A stretch of 64,000 nucleotides of DNA, from contig NZ_JADNQT010000004.1 of the NCBI RefSeq assembly GCF_015594605.1, positions 1 through 64,000 of the forward strand, written 5' to 3'. The number at the start of each line of letters is the position of its first letter. Position 1 is the stretch's first letter. Under the pieces are notes generated by a model. It was given only the letters and a program-made list of their open reading frames with translations. It did not search any database and was not told the origin of the DNA. Positions 1 to 9,049 of the stretch are shown here, one piece after another. Origin of the DNA: Streptococcus sp. HF-1907 (GTDB lineage: Bacteria; Bacillota; Bacilli; Lactobacillales; Streptococcaceae). The position numbers were made by a program, and so were the translations under genes.

Positions 1-17
1 TATTTTTGAGTTGTCAT
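1..17 (-). CDS. 5' end of an unidentified gene, cut by the window edge
   Basis: On the minus strand an ATG at position 17 follows AGAGG with a 5-base gap, a good ribosome binding site, and opens Met-Thr-Thr-Gln-Lys before the sequence ends. Five codons are too few to identify a product. Its upstream region holds a direct repeat (see 41-89) and it would diverge from brnQ. Confidence 0.4.
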
Positions 18-40
18 ATTGACCTCTTTCTAAACGAAAA

Positions 41-89
41 GTCTCAGACTTACTTCCACCATAAAAACACGTTTCAGACTAACTTCCAG
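41..89 (-). repeat. Two direct repeats upstream of the edge gene
   Basis: Read on the minus strand, GGAAGTTAGTCTGAAAC and GGAAGTAAGTCTGAGAC occur 30 bases apart, about three helical turns, just upstream of the leftmost gene start. A weaker relative (AAAGTAAGTTCCAG) lies near 101-115. Repeats in phase before a start codon suggest a regulator binding site. I do not recognise the regulator. Confidence 0.5.
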
Positions 90-163
90 TTTGACTAGAG
101 GACTGGAACTTACTTTGCGAAGTTACCTCAATAGTTTCTTCATGTGTTTGTCGTGAAATGCTA

Positions 164-193
164 TTGACTCTAACCTAGCACCTCTGCTATAAT
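164..193 (+). promoter_or_regulatory. brnQ promoter
   Basis: TTGACT at 164-169 and TATAAT at 188-193 are separated by 18 bases, and a TG dinucleotide sits one base before the -10 (extended -10). The expected transcript starts near 200 and gives a leader of about 40 bases before the brnQ ATG. Confidence 0.75.
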
Positions 194-241
194 AAATTGT
201 CATACAATTATACGCAATTTATTAAAAAGAAAGGTATTTTA

Positions 242-1609
242 ATGAAAGTTAAAAATACATACATCATTATTGGCCTGATGTTGTTTGCCCTCTTCTTCGG
301 TGCGGGTAACCTCATCTATCCTGCATTTCTAGGTATCTACTCAGGAAGCAATCTAGCCTTGGCTGTCCTCGGTTTCTGCCTAACAGGTGTAACTCTTCCT
401 CTTCTCGGAGTGGCCGCTGTCGCTTATTCAGGAACAACGGATGTCGAATCCTTTACCAAACCTGTTTCTAGCAAATTTGCGATTATCTTTGCCATAGCGC
501 TCTATCTATCCATTGGACCCTTCTTTGCCATCCCTCGGACAGGTGCTACTTCTTTCTCTGTAGGAATTCAGCCAATCTTTGGTGACGGTTTGGTTGTTAA
601 GATTATTTATGGTGTGATTTTCTTTAGCATTTCTTACTTGCTTGCTGTTCGTCCCAATAAAATCGCTGACGCTATCGGAAAATATTTAACACCTTTCCTA
701 CTACTGGTCTTAGCCATTTTGATTGTAGCATCATTTATCCACCCTGCAGACAGCATCGGAATTGCTCATAATGCCTCGCCAGCTGTCAATGATGCCTTCA
801 AGGACCTTCCCTTTGTAGCAGGGCTCATTCAGGGCTATGGAACCATGGATGCTCTTGCTTCCCTTGCTTTTGCCATCCTAGTCATCAATGCCAGCAAGCA
901 ATACGGTGCCCAAACACAGACGGAGGTCGCTTCAATGACACTTAAATCTAGTTTGGTTGCGACTGTACTCCTTGCTCTCATCTACATCTTCGTCGGTCGC
1001 ATCGGAGCAACATCACAGAGCCTATTTACCTTTTCAAATGGACAATTCCTGCTGAAAAACGCTGCTATCGATGGTGGAAATGTTCTTGGACAGGCAGCCC
1101 ATTTCTACCTTGGTAACCTTGGTCAATCCGTCCTAGCCATTACCATTTTCCTAGCTTGTTTAACCACAGCAACCGGCTTGATTACAGCCTGCTCAGAATA
1201 CTTCCATAAATTAGTTCCAGAGGTATCGCACGTCGCTTGGGCAACCATTTTCACCTTAATCGCTACTGTCTTTTACTTCGGAGGGCTATCCGAATTGATT
1301 AAGTGGTCGCTTCCAGTACTCTACCTGCTTTACCCATTGACGATGGTTCTCATCGCCCTTGTTTTCCTAAGTAAATTCTTCCACGGGGACAAGCTAGTTT
1401 ACCAAATCACCATTGCTGCAACAGCAATTGCTGGGCTCTACGATGCCCTTTCGACTCTCTCAAACATGACTGGACTCTTTACCATCGCTGAGTCTATCAC
1501 CAACTTTTTCACAAAAACAGTCCCGCTCGGTCAATATTCAATGGGCTGGATTAGCTTCGCTATCTGCGGATTTATCATTAGCTTGATTGTCCGTAAATTA
1601 AAGAAATAA
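242..1609 (+). CDS. brnQ: Branched-chain amino acid transport system II carrier protein
   Basis: Sodium-coupled symporter that imports leucine, isoleucine and valine across the cytoplasmic membrane. The 455-residue product is hydrophobic throughout with about twelve membrane spans. Its N-terminal segment FALFFGAGNLIYPAFLG is typical of the LIVCS/BrnQ family. The open frame extends upstream to a TTG at 197, but the ATG at 242 is preferred because AAAGG lies seven bases before it and the TTG has no ribosome binding site. It has its own promoter and terminator, so it is monocistronic. No CodY box was seen upstream, although branched-chain amino acid carriers are common CodY targets. Confidence 0.93.
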   Translation: MKVKNTYIIIGLMLFALFFGAGNLIYPAFLGIYSGSNLALAVLGFCLTGVTLPLLGVAAVAYSGTTDVESFTKPVSSKFAIIFAIALYLSIGPFFAIPRTGATSFSVGIQPIFGDGLVVKIIYGVIFFSISYLLAVRPNKIADAIGKYLTPFLLLVLAILIVASFIHPADSIGIAHNASPAVNDAFKDLPFVAGLIQGYGTMDALASLAFAILVINASKQYGAQTQTEVASMTLKSSLVATVLLALIYIFVGRIGATSQSLFTFSNGQFLLKNAAIDGGNVLGQAAHFYLGNLGQSVLAITIFLACLTTATGLITACSEYFHKLVPEVSHVAWATIFTLIATVFYFGGLSELIKWSLPVLYLLYPLTMVLIALVFLSKFFHGDKLVYQITIAATAIAGLYDALSTLSNMTGLFTIAESITNFFTKTVPLGQYSMGWISFAICGFIISLIVRKLKK

Positions 1610-1671
1610 CCATCAAGGGGCTGAGCAAAAAGTCAAAATCTCATTGATTTTTTCAAATTTTCGAAACAAGA

Positions 1672-1723
1672 AACCGCATGAAATCAACGTTTGTAAACGA
1701 AAGATTTCATGCGGTTTTGTTTA
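1672..1723 (+). terminator. brnQ terminator
   Basis: A 13-14 bp stem (AACCGCATGAAATC at 1672-1685 against GATTTCATGCGGTT at 1703-1716) is followed by TTGTTTAT. It sits 60 bases after the brnQ stop. Confidence 0.85.
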
Positions 1724-1756
1724 TATTAGACTTTTTCCCCATCCCCTTTTTAATAC

Positions 1757-1797
1757 TAAAAAAGCAGCAGTCTGTTACAAAGACTACTGCTTTTTAC
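1757..1797 (-). terminator. Terminator of the methionine transporter operon
   Basis: AAAGCAGTAGTCT pairs with AGACTGCTGCTTT across a short loop, with one mismatch, and T-runs flank both sides. It lies immediately after the metP stop on the minus strand and probably works in both directions. Confidence 0.8.
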
Positions 1798-2489
1798 TAT
1801 TTATGACTAAGTTTACGCGTTAAGAAATCGCCGACAAATTGAATGACAAAAATTAAAATGACAATCAAAATGGTAGCTGTAATCGTAATGTCGTAACGAG
1901 AATAGTTGTAACCTTTGGTAATGGCAACAGAACCAAGACCTCCAGCACCGATAGCACCAGCCATAGCCGTTTCACCAACAAGAGAAATCAAGGTCACGGT
2001 TGACACACGAATCAAATCTGGAAGACCTTCACGAAGGTAAACAAGGATAATATCCCAAAGTGTTCCACCTGATGCTTGAGCCGCTTCGATAACGCCGCCA
2101 TCAAGCTCTGCCAAGACTACTTGAACTTGGCGGGCAAAGAATGGAAAAACTGCCAAAGATAAGGGAACCAGCGCAGCTTTTGACCCCAAAGTAGTCCCCA
2201 CAATGACACGTGTCACTGGCGAAATCAGAGCCAAGAGAATGATGAAAGGAAGGGCGCGGAAAACAGAGACAATCTTATCCAAAATATTAAAAGCAAGGCG
2301 GTTGCTAATAACACCACGCTCACTGGTCAATACTAAGAAAAGACCTCCCAGCAAACCTAAAAGACCTCCCACAACAAATGACCAAAAAGTCATGTAAAGG
2401 GTTTGGGTAATGGCTACTTGCCAACCGTAAGTTCCTGACCATCCCATCTGATAGACGTTGGGCAGATGTGTTTGAATCCAGTCAATCAT
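1797..2489 (-). CDS. metP: Methionine ABC transporter permease
   Basis: Membrane subunit of the MetNPQ importer. The 230-residue product has about five membrane spans and the permease coupling (EAA) loop around [13 protein letters not shown], which contacts the ATPase. It overlaps metN by four bases (ATGA type), so the two are translationally coupled. It is the last gene of the metQ-M20-metN-metP operon. The family (MetI/MetP) moves methionine, often with D-methionine and methionine sulfoxide. Substrate is inferred from the partner genes and the MET-box upstream of metQ. Confidence 0.93.
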   Translation of the reverse strand: MIDWIQTHLPNVYQMGWSGTYGWQVAITQTLYMTFWSFVVGGLLGLLGGLFLVLTSERGVISNRLAFNILDKIVSVFRALPFIILLALISPVTRVIVGTTLGSKAALVPLSLAVFPFFARQVQVVLAELDGGVIEAAQASGGTLWDIILVYLREGLPDLIRVSTVTLISLVGETAMAGAIGAGGLGSVAITKGYNYSRYDITITATILIVILIFVIQFVGDFLTRKLSHK

Positions 2490-3556
2490 GCTTGTCCTCC
2501 TTCTTTCAAGACAGTTAATTCAACGCCAGCAGCGAGAATGGCTTGGCAAGCTTGCTCAAGACGAGCCTTATCACCAGAGAGTACGACAACCATCTCACCG
2601 ACAGGCACATTATCTAGAATTTCAATATTTCCATAAAGAATATTGGCTGTCACTTCAAAACGCTTGTAAATGTCATTCAAGATTGGTTCGTCTGTGCTTG
2701 TACCAGCATATTTCAACTGCACTAAGCGACTTCCAGCAGAAAGATTTTTCACCACATCTTGTTGTTCAATCTTAACCATGGCCTCTTCAATACCAGTTGC
2801 TGTTTTGATGAAGTCTTGGGTCAATTCTTGCTTAGGATGAGAGAAAATTTCTAAAACTGAGCCTTCTTCAATTAATTCGCCATTTTGCATAACAGCCACA
2901 CGATTAGCGATGTCCTTGACAATCTGCATTTCGTGAGTGATGAGCACCACAGTCAAGCCTAACTTCTTATTCAAATCCTGCAAGAGTGCCAAAATTTGCT
3001 TGGTCGTTTTTGGGTCAAGAGCTGATGTTGACTCATCTGAAATCAGGATTTTAGGGTCATTGGCAAGGGCTCGCGCGATAGCCACACGTTGCTTTTGTCC
3101 CCCTGACAATTGTGAAGGATAGTTCTGAGCACGGTCTGACAAACCAACTAGGTCTAACAGCTTTGTCACCTTAGCAGCCTTTTCTTCTTTTGATAAGCCT
3201 GAATGTTTGAGCGCGAAAGCCACATTTTGCTCAGCTGTCAATTGTGACATCAGATTGAAATGTTGGAAAATCATCCCGATTTCACGACGTTGTTCACGCA
3301 ACTGACCACCATTCAAGGTCACTTTGTTATCATAAGTCACTTGGCCATCAATGGTAATTTTCCCAGCCGAGGGCACCTGAAGAAGGTTAATGACACGAAC
3401 AAGGGTTGATTTCCCAGCACCAGAATAACCAACGATACCATATATGTCACCTTGGTTGATGTGAATGGTCACATCCTTAACAGCCTTAATATCACGCTTC
3501 TTCTGATGGAAGGTAACATCAATATTGTCTAATTTAATAATTGCTTCTTTACTCAT
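2486..3556 (-). CDS. metN: Methionine ABC transporter ATP-binding protein
   Basis: ATPase of the MetNPQ importer, 356 residues. The ABC domain shows Walker A (GYSGAGKST, about residues 43-51), the signature [15 protein letters not shown] and Walker B ending [10 protein letters not shown]. The last 80 or so residues form the C-terminal NIL domain, which in the MetN family binds methionine and inhibits transport when the cell is replete. It overlaps the upstream peptidase gene by eight bases and metP by four. The start codon has no strong ribosome binding site, consistent with translational coupling. Confidence 0.95.
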   Translation of the reverse strand: MSKEAIIKLDNIDVTFHQKKRDIKAVKDVTIHINQGDIYGIVGYSGAGKSTLVRVINLLQVPSAGKITIDGQVTYDNKVTLNGGQLREQRREIGMIFQHFNLMSQLTAEQNVAFALKHSGLSKEEKAAKVTKLLDLVGLSDRAQNYPSQLSGGQKQRVAIARALANDPKILISDESTSALDPKTTKQILALLQDLNKKLGLTVVLITHEMQIVKDIANRVAVMQNGELIEEGSVLEIFSHPKQELTQDFIKTATGIEEAMVKIEQQDVVKNLSAGSRLVQLKYAGTSTDEPILNDIYKRFEVTANILYGNIEILDNVPVGEMVVVLSGDKARLEQACQAILAAGVELTVLKEGGQA

Positions 3557-4925
3557 AAGATTCGATTAAAGCCTCCACTAATTCAATATGTGTGTAATAA
3601 TCTGCGATTTTAACATTTTCATCGCCACCGTGGTCACGACTGTTGGCATGCCCGATTCCCATTCCAGCAATCGGCACACGCAAAGCATCATAGACGGTGT
3701 GCATTGGACCTGTCCCTGGCGAAGTCGGCAGCACTGAAACACCAGCCTCATAAAACTGCTCTGCAAGATTGATGAGCTTGAGAATGGCTGGCGCAGACAT
3801 ATCACTGCGGTAGCTCATTTCACCAAGAGTGTAGGTTACCTCAACCTTATCAAAGCCATTTTTGTCCAAATGCTGGCGCAAGAATTCAATAACACCGTCA
3901 GGCGTCAGACCAGGTACTAGGCGCATTTCAGCCTTACAAGAAGCTGTCGCTGGCAAAATCGTCTTAACACCCTGTCCCTGATAACCAGATGACACCCCTT
4001 CAATATTAAGCGACGGTTCAAAGAATAAATTCTTCAAGAAGGCTTGACGCTCCGCTTTCAAGATCGGCAATTTAAGACCATAAAGCTCCGCAACACTTTC
4101 AGCAGAGCGATTGGCAAATTTATTGATAAGCGCAAGTTCACGCTCATTAGGCTGATGAATCTTATCATAAATGCCGTCAACCAGAATGCGTCCTGTCTCA
4201 TCACGCAGACTCGAAAGAGCGCGGATAAGGTACCAGCTGGCTGATTCAACAACACCACCCAAAGAGGAATGGACATCTACATCAGCTGACCGTACGGATA
4301 AATCAAAGGTCACAATGCCTTTGTTGCCACCAGCAATCTCCAACTGTCCTTGAGCATTTTTAGGACCATCTTCCCAAACTAGAAGTTCAGCACCACGCAA
4401 TCGTTCTTTATGCTTGGCCAAATATTTGTCCAAATCAGTTGAAGCCGACTCCTCAGCTCCTTCTATGATGAAGGTAATATTGATCGGAAGATTATTAGCA
4501 TGCGCTCGCATGTACTTCCGAACCGCTGATAAACGTGCGGTAATATGCCCCTTATCATCATCAACGCCCCGTCCATACATGATACCATAATGCACTGAAA
4601 GTGTAAAAGGATCATCTGTCCAAGGCTGGTCATTGTCAGCAGGAACCGTATCATAATGATTATAAAAAATAATGGTCGGAGCATCAGGATTTGAGGACTT
4701 AAACTCAGCAATCACAAAAGGCGCTGTGTAGGTATCATCCACAATAACATGGGCACCCGCTGCCGTAAAAATTTCCCCCAAATAATTAGCCACATCCTTG
4801 AGACCAATCTGCTGAGCAAAAATCGATTTTTTAGAAATGAGCGTCCGCAAAACCTCAAAGTAGTGCTGAGCCACCTCATCATTTTGAAATTTTTCAATCT
4901 GCTCAGTTTCTGTCGAAAATACCAT
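3549..4925 (-). CDS. M20 family metallopeptidase of the methionine transporter operon
   Basis: Zinc-dependent exopeptidase of the M20/M25/M40 family, 458 residues, probably a cytoplasmic dipeptidase. Metal ligands and catalytic residues are visible in NHYDTVP, DDKGH and EGAEES. The second of two in-frame ATGs (4925) is preferred because AAAGG is six bases away, while the first abuts it. The gene is embedded between metQ and metN, an arrangement found in other streptococci. This suggests that methionine arrives partly as small peptides or conjugates that this enzyme cleaves. The exact substrate cannot be read from the sequence. Confidence 0.85.
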   Translation of the reverse strand: MVFSTETEQIEKFQNDEVAQHYFEVLRTLISKKSIFAQQIGLKDVANYLGEIFTAAGAHVIVDDTYTAPFVIAEFKSSNPDAPTIIFYNHYDTVPADNDQPWTDDPFTLSVHYGIMYGRGVDDDKGHITARLSAVRKYMRAHANNLPINITFIIEGAEESASTDLDKYLAKHKERLRGAELLVWEDGPKNAQGQLEIAGGNKGIVTFDLSVRSADVDVHSSLGGVVESASWYLIRALSSLRDETGRILVDGIYDKIHQPNERELALINKFANRSAESVAELYGLKLPILKAERQAFLKNLFFEPSLNIEGVSSGYQGQGVKTILPATASCKAEMRLVPGLTPDGVIEFLRQHLDKNGFDKVEVTYTLGEMSYRSDMSAPAILKLINLAEQFYEAGVSVLPTSPGTGPMHTVYDALRVPIAGMGIGHANSRDHGGDENVKIADYYTHIELVEALIESYE

Positions 4926-5009
4926 GATCATCCTTTCTACGATATAGTTATTTAGTTTGCTTTTAGCAGGAGCAAAGACTGCTATGGCTTGCGTCGGAGG
5001 TTGGAAATA

Positions 5010-5121
5010 AGGAAAGTTTAGCTTTCCTCAAAACGACGACAAACCGAGTTAAGGAAGTAATAAAAGATAAGCTAAATAACTATAAAAACAAGTTAAGGTT
5101 GGAACAGCTATCCCAACCTCA
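5010..5121. repeat. Hairpin-rich spacer between metQ and the M20 peptidase
   Basis: Contains AGGAAAG-TTTAG-CTTTCCT and AGGTTGG-N9-CCAACCT hairpins. A flanking stretch near 4988-5000 (GCTTGCGTCGG) resembles the conserved arm of the repeat modules at 23.5 and 24.1 kb. The second hairpin follows the metQ stop on the minus strand and may attenuate transcription into the peptidase gene. The T-run is late, so a true terminator is uncertain. Confidence 0.4.
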
Positions 5122-5197
5122 CTCTTATTGTTGCTTCGTCTTGACTTTTCGAGCAATCTCTTGCCTTTTGTTCAAAACTAAGATTTTCATTACTATC

Positions 5198-6022
5198 TTA
5201 CCATTGTGGAATATCTGATGATGTTTCTTTGATGACTTTTTTCACTTCATCAGAGTGGTAAGCTTTGATGATAGCTTTGATAGCACCTGCATTCTTTTGT
5301 TTCTTCCAATCTTTACGAGCAGCAATGATGTTAATCCATTGTTTTGAGTTAGCGTCTTTCTTTTCAACATAGATAGCATCGTCAGTTGTTAGATTAGCTT
5401 GTTCGATGTAAGTATTATTGATAACAGCTGCATCCACATCAGAAAGTGAACGTGGTGTTTGACTAGCATCAAGCTCTTCAAATTTGATTTTCTTCTTGTT
5501 TTCTTTAATGTTAGATGGTGTTGCCACTTCAGTCCCTGAAACGTTCAATTTAATCAAACCAGCTGATTGAAGAACGTATAGGGCACGGCTTTCATTGGTT
5601 GCATCGTTAGGGATAGCAATAGTTGCACCTTTTTTAAGTTCTTTGATGCTCTTGATTTTATTTGAATAAAGACGGATTGGAGCCAAATAAGTGTCTGCAA
5701 TGGCAACTAGATTTTGGTTATTTTCTTTATTCCAGTTGTTCAAGAAGTTATAATGTTGGAAGGCATTGATATCAATATCTTTGTTGGCAACAGCTTGGTT
5801 AGGCTGGCTGTAATCTGTGAATTCAGTGAATTCAATGTTGGCTTTGCTTCCAACCAATTCTTTAATTTTGTCCCAACGTGCTTTTTCAGTGTCAGAGAAG
5901 GTCATAACACCCACTTTAACATCTTTCTTAGAATCAGCTGAAACGGCTGATTGACTAGCGACAGCAAGTCCCAAAACGGTTGTAGCAAGAGCAAGTCCTG
6001 TTAATACTTTTTTCAATTTCAT
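5198..6022 (-). CDS. metQ: Methionine ABC transporter substrate-binding protein, without lipobox cysteine
   Basis: Extracytoplasmic MetQ/NlpA-family binding protein that presents methionine to MetNP, 274 residues. It begins with a clear signal peptide (KKVLTGLALATTVLGLAVAS) and the mature part starts near DSKKDVKVGVMTFSDTEKA. Family members are normally lipoproteins anchored through a cysteine, but this protein contains no cysteine at all. The signal region ends AVSADS, which looks like a signal peptidase I site. The start is supported by GAGGAAAAGAAT before the ATG. It is the first gene of the operon and sits behind a MET-box promoter. Confidence 0.92.
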   Translation of the reverse strand: MKLKKVLTGLALATTVLGLAVASQSAVSADSKKDVKVGVMTFSDTEKARWDKIKELVGSKANIEFTEFTDYSQPNQAVANKDIDINAFQHYNFLNNWNKENNQNLVAIADTYLAPIRLYSNKIKSIKELKKGATIAIPNDATNESRALYVLQSAGLIKLNVSGTEVATPSNIKENKKKIKFEELDASQTPRSLSDVDAAVINNTYIEQANLTTDDAIYVEKKDANSKQWINIIAARKDWKKQKNAGAIKAIIKAYHSDEVKKVIKETSSDIPQW

Positions 6023-6055
6023 ATTCTTTTCCTCTTCTTTTTCTTTGATGAATTT

Positions 6056-6084
6056 ATTATCCCATAAGTAGCTATAGGAATCAA
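6056..6084 (-). promoter_or_regulatory. metQ promoter
   Basis: On the minus strand TTGATT (6084-6079) and GATAAT (6061-6056) are separated by 17 bases. The start point would lie about 30 bases before the metQ ATG. The MET-box is about 23 bases upstream of the -35. Confidence 0.6.
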
Positions 6085-6106
6085 ATTGTTATAAACAAGG
6101 TTTCCT

Positions 6107-6123
6107 TATAGTTTTAAACTATA
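6107..6123. promoter_or_regulatory. MET-box (MtaR/MetR operator)
   Basis: TATAGTTTTAAACTATA is an exact match to the 17-bp dyad TATAGTTTNAAACTATA described for the streptococcal LysR-type methionine regulator MtaR (MetR). Its position upstream of the metQ -35 fits activation by this regulator when methionine is scarce. The regulator gene is not in the window. Confidence 0.85.
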
Positions 6124-6182
6124 ACATGACAAGATTGTTTAAAAAATAAAGCTGATACTAAGCTCAACCTTACTCTTGATTA

Positions 6183-7007
6183 TTAGTCTGCTAATGGTAC
6201 TTTCAAGTCCTTAGTTGCAGGAACATAGTCACCACCAAGGTACTCTTTAGCCAATTTTGTCAAAGTGCCATCTTTTTGGAGAGCTTTAAGACGTTTGTTG
6301 ACAAATTTTTGCAAATCATCTTGGTCTTGACCGAAAATGAAGTAGATGTATGGTTGCTCTTCTGATTTAAGTTCGATTGTTTTAAGGTTATCAAGACCTT
6401 GGTTTTTGATAACAGTGTTAACTGTTGGGGCATCGAAAATCTTGAAGTCAGCTTTGCCATCTGACAAGTTAGTCAAGATTTGAGTGATATTTTCACTAGT
6501 GTATTTCAACTCAACTGGTTTACTACTATGTTTAGTGTTGTAGTCTTCCAATTGTTTTGCAGTTGTTGTTCCTTGAACGACTTGTGTTGAATGACCACCG
6601 ATTTGGCTATATTTTTTGATTTTGCTGTCTTTTGGCACTACCAAAACTGATGGTGTTGAACCGATTGGATATGAGAACAAATATTTTTGAGCACGTTCGC
6701 TTGAGAAGCTGATGTTGTTACCACCCATTTGATATTTACCTGAGTCAATCCCTGTAAAAACTGATGACCATTCTGTTTTTTGGAAGTTAACCGTATATTT
6801 ATTTGAACCTTTGAAAACAGCTTTGGCAACTTCAATATCGTAACCAGTCAATTTTCCATCTTTTTCATATGAGAATGGTGCTGTTGTTCCAACTGTCGCA
6901 AAGTTAACCGTTTCTTTTGAAGCAGCTTGTGTAGTTGTAGCTGTAGCAAATACTACTGTCGCTGCGGCTGCTACACCAGCAAAACCTAGAATTTTCTTAA
7001 ATGACAT
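6183..7007 (-). CDS. Amino acid ABC transporter substrate-binding protein, probably for cystine
   Basis: SBP_bac_3 family periplasmic-type binding protein, 274 residues, with a signal peptide ending TTTQAAS and the family segment GYDIEVAKAVFKG. The ATG at 7007 is chosen over the upstream ATG at 7031 because AAAGGAG sits eight bases before it. No permease or ATPase lies beside it, so it must share a transporter encoded elsewhere. The two-part CYS-box immediately upstream makes cystine or another sulfur compound the likely ligand. The protein lacks cysteine, so it has no lipobox and may be released or held by other means. Confidence 0.8.
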   Translation of the reverse strand: MSFKKILGFAGVAAAATVVFATATTTQAASKETVNFATVGTTAPFSYEKDGKLTGYDIEVAKAVFKGSNKYTVNFQKTEWSSVFTGIDSGKYQMGGNNISFSSERAQKYLFSYPIGSTPSVLVVPKDSKIKKYSQIGGHSTQVVQGTTTAKQLEDYNTKHSSKPVELKYTSENITQILTNLSDGKADFKIFDAPTVNTVIKNQGLDNLKTIELKSEEQPYIYFIFGQDQDDLQKFVNKRLKALQKDGTLTKLAKEYLGGDYVPATKDLKVPLAD

Positions 7008-7064
7008 AAAATAATCTCCTTTGATGTTCATAAATTTATCTTAACATGTTTGGTTCACAAGTAC

Positions 7065-7105
7065 CAATACTTTGTACCTATCGTCGTGATAGAAAATTTA
7101 TATCA
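7065..7105 (-). promoter_or_regulatory. CYS-box (CmbR/CysR operator)
   Basis: Read on the minus strand the layout is TGATA-N9-TATCA-N3-CGATA-N9-TATTG. This matches the streptococcal CmbR (CysR) operator TGATA-N9-TATCA-N2-4-TGATA-N9-TATCA with two substitutions in the second half. The first TGA of the box is also the stop codon of the upstream amidohydrolase gene. It lies about 60 bases before the binding-protein start and predicts induction when cysteine is limiting. Confidence 0.75.
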
Positions 7106-8242
7106 CCCTTTTGGTGCAAAATAGTCCAGTAATAATTGCGCATTTTCAACATAATAGGTGACTGCTGTTTCCAGAGCCTCGTCCTTGACTGTATAAGTAT
7201 CGTGATGGAGGTCAGCAGCTCCCTCATCACCATTGCTTCCAATCAAGGCAAAAACGCCAGGAACCTGCTCTTGGTAGGCAGCGAAGTCTTCACCAATGGA
7301 CAAGGGCTCAACTTCAAAAACATCCGCAAATCGTTTGGAGTTTTCAAAAATTAGCGGTGTCAAGGTCTCATCGTTATAAGTCACAGTCGGAGTACGTCCC
7401 CAATCAATGGCAACGTCAACACCAAATTGGTCAGCTGTATTTTCGACAATTTTGTTAAATCGCTGGCGTAGGGTTGCACGGCCTGCTGGGTCAAAACTGC
7501 GAATGGTTCCTTCGAAGAAGCCGTCTTTAGGCATAACATTCCATGTAGAGCCGACTTCAATGTGCGTTACGGATAAAACCGTTGGTTCGAAGGGTGATGT
7601 CATGCAGGCAACGATGGCTTGGAGGCTGTTGATCATTGTCGTGATGGCAAGTACGGTATCAGAACCCAAGTCTGGTCGCGCGGCGTGGCCACTGACTCCT
7701 GATACTCGGACAGTGAATTTTTCAACCGCTGCCATTATCGCCTTAGAGCGCAAGCCAATTTGCCCCGGCTTAAAATGAGGGTAATTGTGATAGCCGATAA
7801 CCGCAGAAACGTCCTTGAGACCATCAGCTTCAATGACTTGATAGGCTCCTTTTGAAACCTCTTCGGCGGGCTGGAAAAAGAGGCGGAGCGTCCCTTTAAG
7901 GTCGGGCTCCATTCCCTTTAAAATCTCGGCCGCACCAAGCAGGCTAGTCTGGTGAAAATCGTGACCGCAGGCGTGCATGGCGCCGTTGTGGCTAGCAAAA
8001 TCGAGACCTGTTTTTTCTTTAATAGGTAAGGCATCAATATCTGCGCGTAGAGCGATGACCGGCAAACCGTGACCGATTTCTGCGATGACTCCTGTTTTCA
8101 AATCATCTTCAACGATGTGAATGTCAAGCTCTGCCAAGTAACCCTTTAGAAATTCGGTCGTGTTGTATTCACGCTCAGAAATTTCTGGATTTTGGTGGAT
8201 ATCATGGCGAATAGCCGCTAATTTTTGATAAAAGTCATTCAT
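7103..8242 (-). CDS. M20D family amidohydrolase
   Basis: Metal-dependent amidohydrolase/deacetylase of the hippurate hydrolase and N-acetyl-amino acid deacetylase group, 379 residues. Visible motifs are RHDIHQNPEISEREY, ALRADIDALPI, the metal-binding HACGHDFHQ, PAEE and the YHNYPH loop. It lies between a CYS-box-controlled binding protein and a gamma-glutamyl hydrolase. In Bacillus, related enzymes beside sulfur transporters deacetylate N-acetyl-cysteine derivatives, so a role in recovering sulfur amino acids from blocked forms is plausible. The start is supported by AGAGGA eight bases before the ATG. N-acetyl-diaminopimelate deacetylase is an alternative, but the genomic context does not favour it. 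Confidence 0.78.
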   Translation of the reverse strand: MNDFYQKLAAIRHDIHQNPEISEREYNTTEFLKGYLAELDIHIVEDDLKTGVIAEIGHGLPVIALRADIDALPIKEKTGLDFASHNGAMHACGHDFHQTSLLGAAEILKGMEPDLKGTLRLFFQPAEEVSKGAYQVIEADGLKDVSAVIGYHNYPHFKPGQIGLRSKAIMAAVEKFTVRVSGVSGHAARPDLGSDTVLAITTMINSLQAIVACMTSPFEPTVLSVTHIEVGSTWNVMPKDGFFEGTIRSFDPAGRATLRQRFNKIVENTADQFGVDVAIDWGRTPTVTYNDETLTPLIFENSKRFADVFEVEPLSIGEDFAAYQEQVPGVFALIGSNGDEGAADLHHDTYTVKDEALETAVTYYVENAQLLLDYFAPKG

Positions 8243-8254
8243 GATAAAATCCTC

Positions 8255-8941
8255 TTAGAGCTGATGCACCAAGTAATTGAAGATGCGCTTGCTGTCTCTT
8301 TTTTCTAGTAGTAATTCTGGGTGCCATTGGATGCCCAAAACTGGGAGATTTTGGGTACTTTCATAGGCTTCAATGGTGCCGTCACGAGGGTCTCTAGCTG
8401 TCGCTACCAAACCAGGCGCTAGCTTTTTGACACTTTGGTGATGAAAAGAATTGATGCGAACTCCTGATGAAACTAGGCTACCTACTCGACTATCTTTCGC
8501 AACAACCACTTCATGGGCAGTTCCTTCTAAGTCCTTTTGCCAATGATTGTCCACATCTTGATTGAGGGTACCACCTAGAGCGACGTTGAGAAGTTGCATC
8601 CCTCGGCAAACTGCGAAAATAGGTTTTCCTTGTTTCAAAGCCTCTTTAACCAAGGCAAATTCAAAGGCATCGCGTTCTGGAGAGTAATCATCGCTATCCA
8701 CAAGTTTATCCTCACCATAGTAGGTTGGATCCACATTTTGACCGCCTGATAAAATGAGCTTATCAATCATATCCACATAAGCCTTGGCTAAATTCGGTGT
8801 TCCGACCGGCAAAATAATGGGAATACCACCAACTTCCTTGACACCATCCGATAAACTGCGTGAGACAGCATCAAATACCAGACCTGACATCACTGGCATC
8901 TCCTTTTCATTTCCTGTAATTCCAACAATGACTGGTTTCAT
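8255..8941 (-). CDS. Gamma-glutamyl-gamma-aminobutyrate hydrolase family protein (peptidase C26)
   Basis: Class I glutamine amidotransferase-like hydrolase related to PuuD, 228 residues. The catalytic cysteine is in FAVCRGMQLLNVALGG and the His-Glu pair is in GIQWHPE. Such enzymes remove a gamma-glutamyl group from an amine or amino acid. It ends 12 bases before the amidohydrolase start, so the two form an operon. With cystine- and methionine-type binding proteins on either side it could release cysteine or methionine from gamma-glutamyl compounds, which is an inference from position only. GAGGAG precedes the ATG. Confidence 0.8.
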   Translation of the reverse strand: MKPVIVGITGNEKEMPVMSGLVFDAVSRSLSDGVKEVGGIPIILPVGTPNLAKAYVDMIDKLILSGGQNVDPTYYGEDKLVDSDDYSPERDAFEFALVKEALKQGKPIFAVCRGMQLLNVALGGTLNQDVDNHWQKDLEGTAHEVVVAKDSRVGSLVSSGVRINSFHHQSVKKLAPGLVATARDPRDGTIEAYESTQNLPVLGIQWHPELLLEKRDSKRIFNYLVHQL

Positions 8942-9049
8942 TTGAGCTCCTCACTTTCAGATTTCTTAATATTAGTATTTTATACCTCTTTGGTCAATTT
9001 GACTAATACTGATTTCTTATCAGGTGATTAGGTTTCTTTATCGCAAGCG

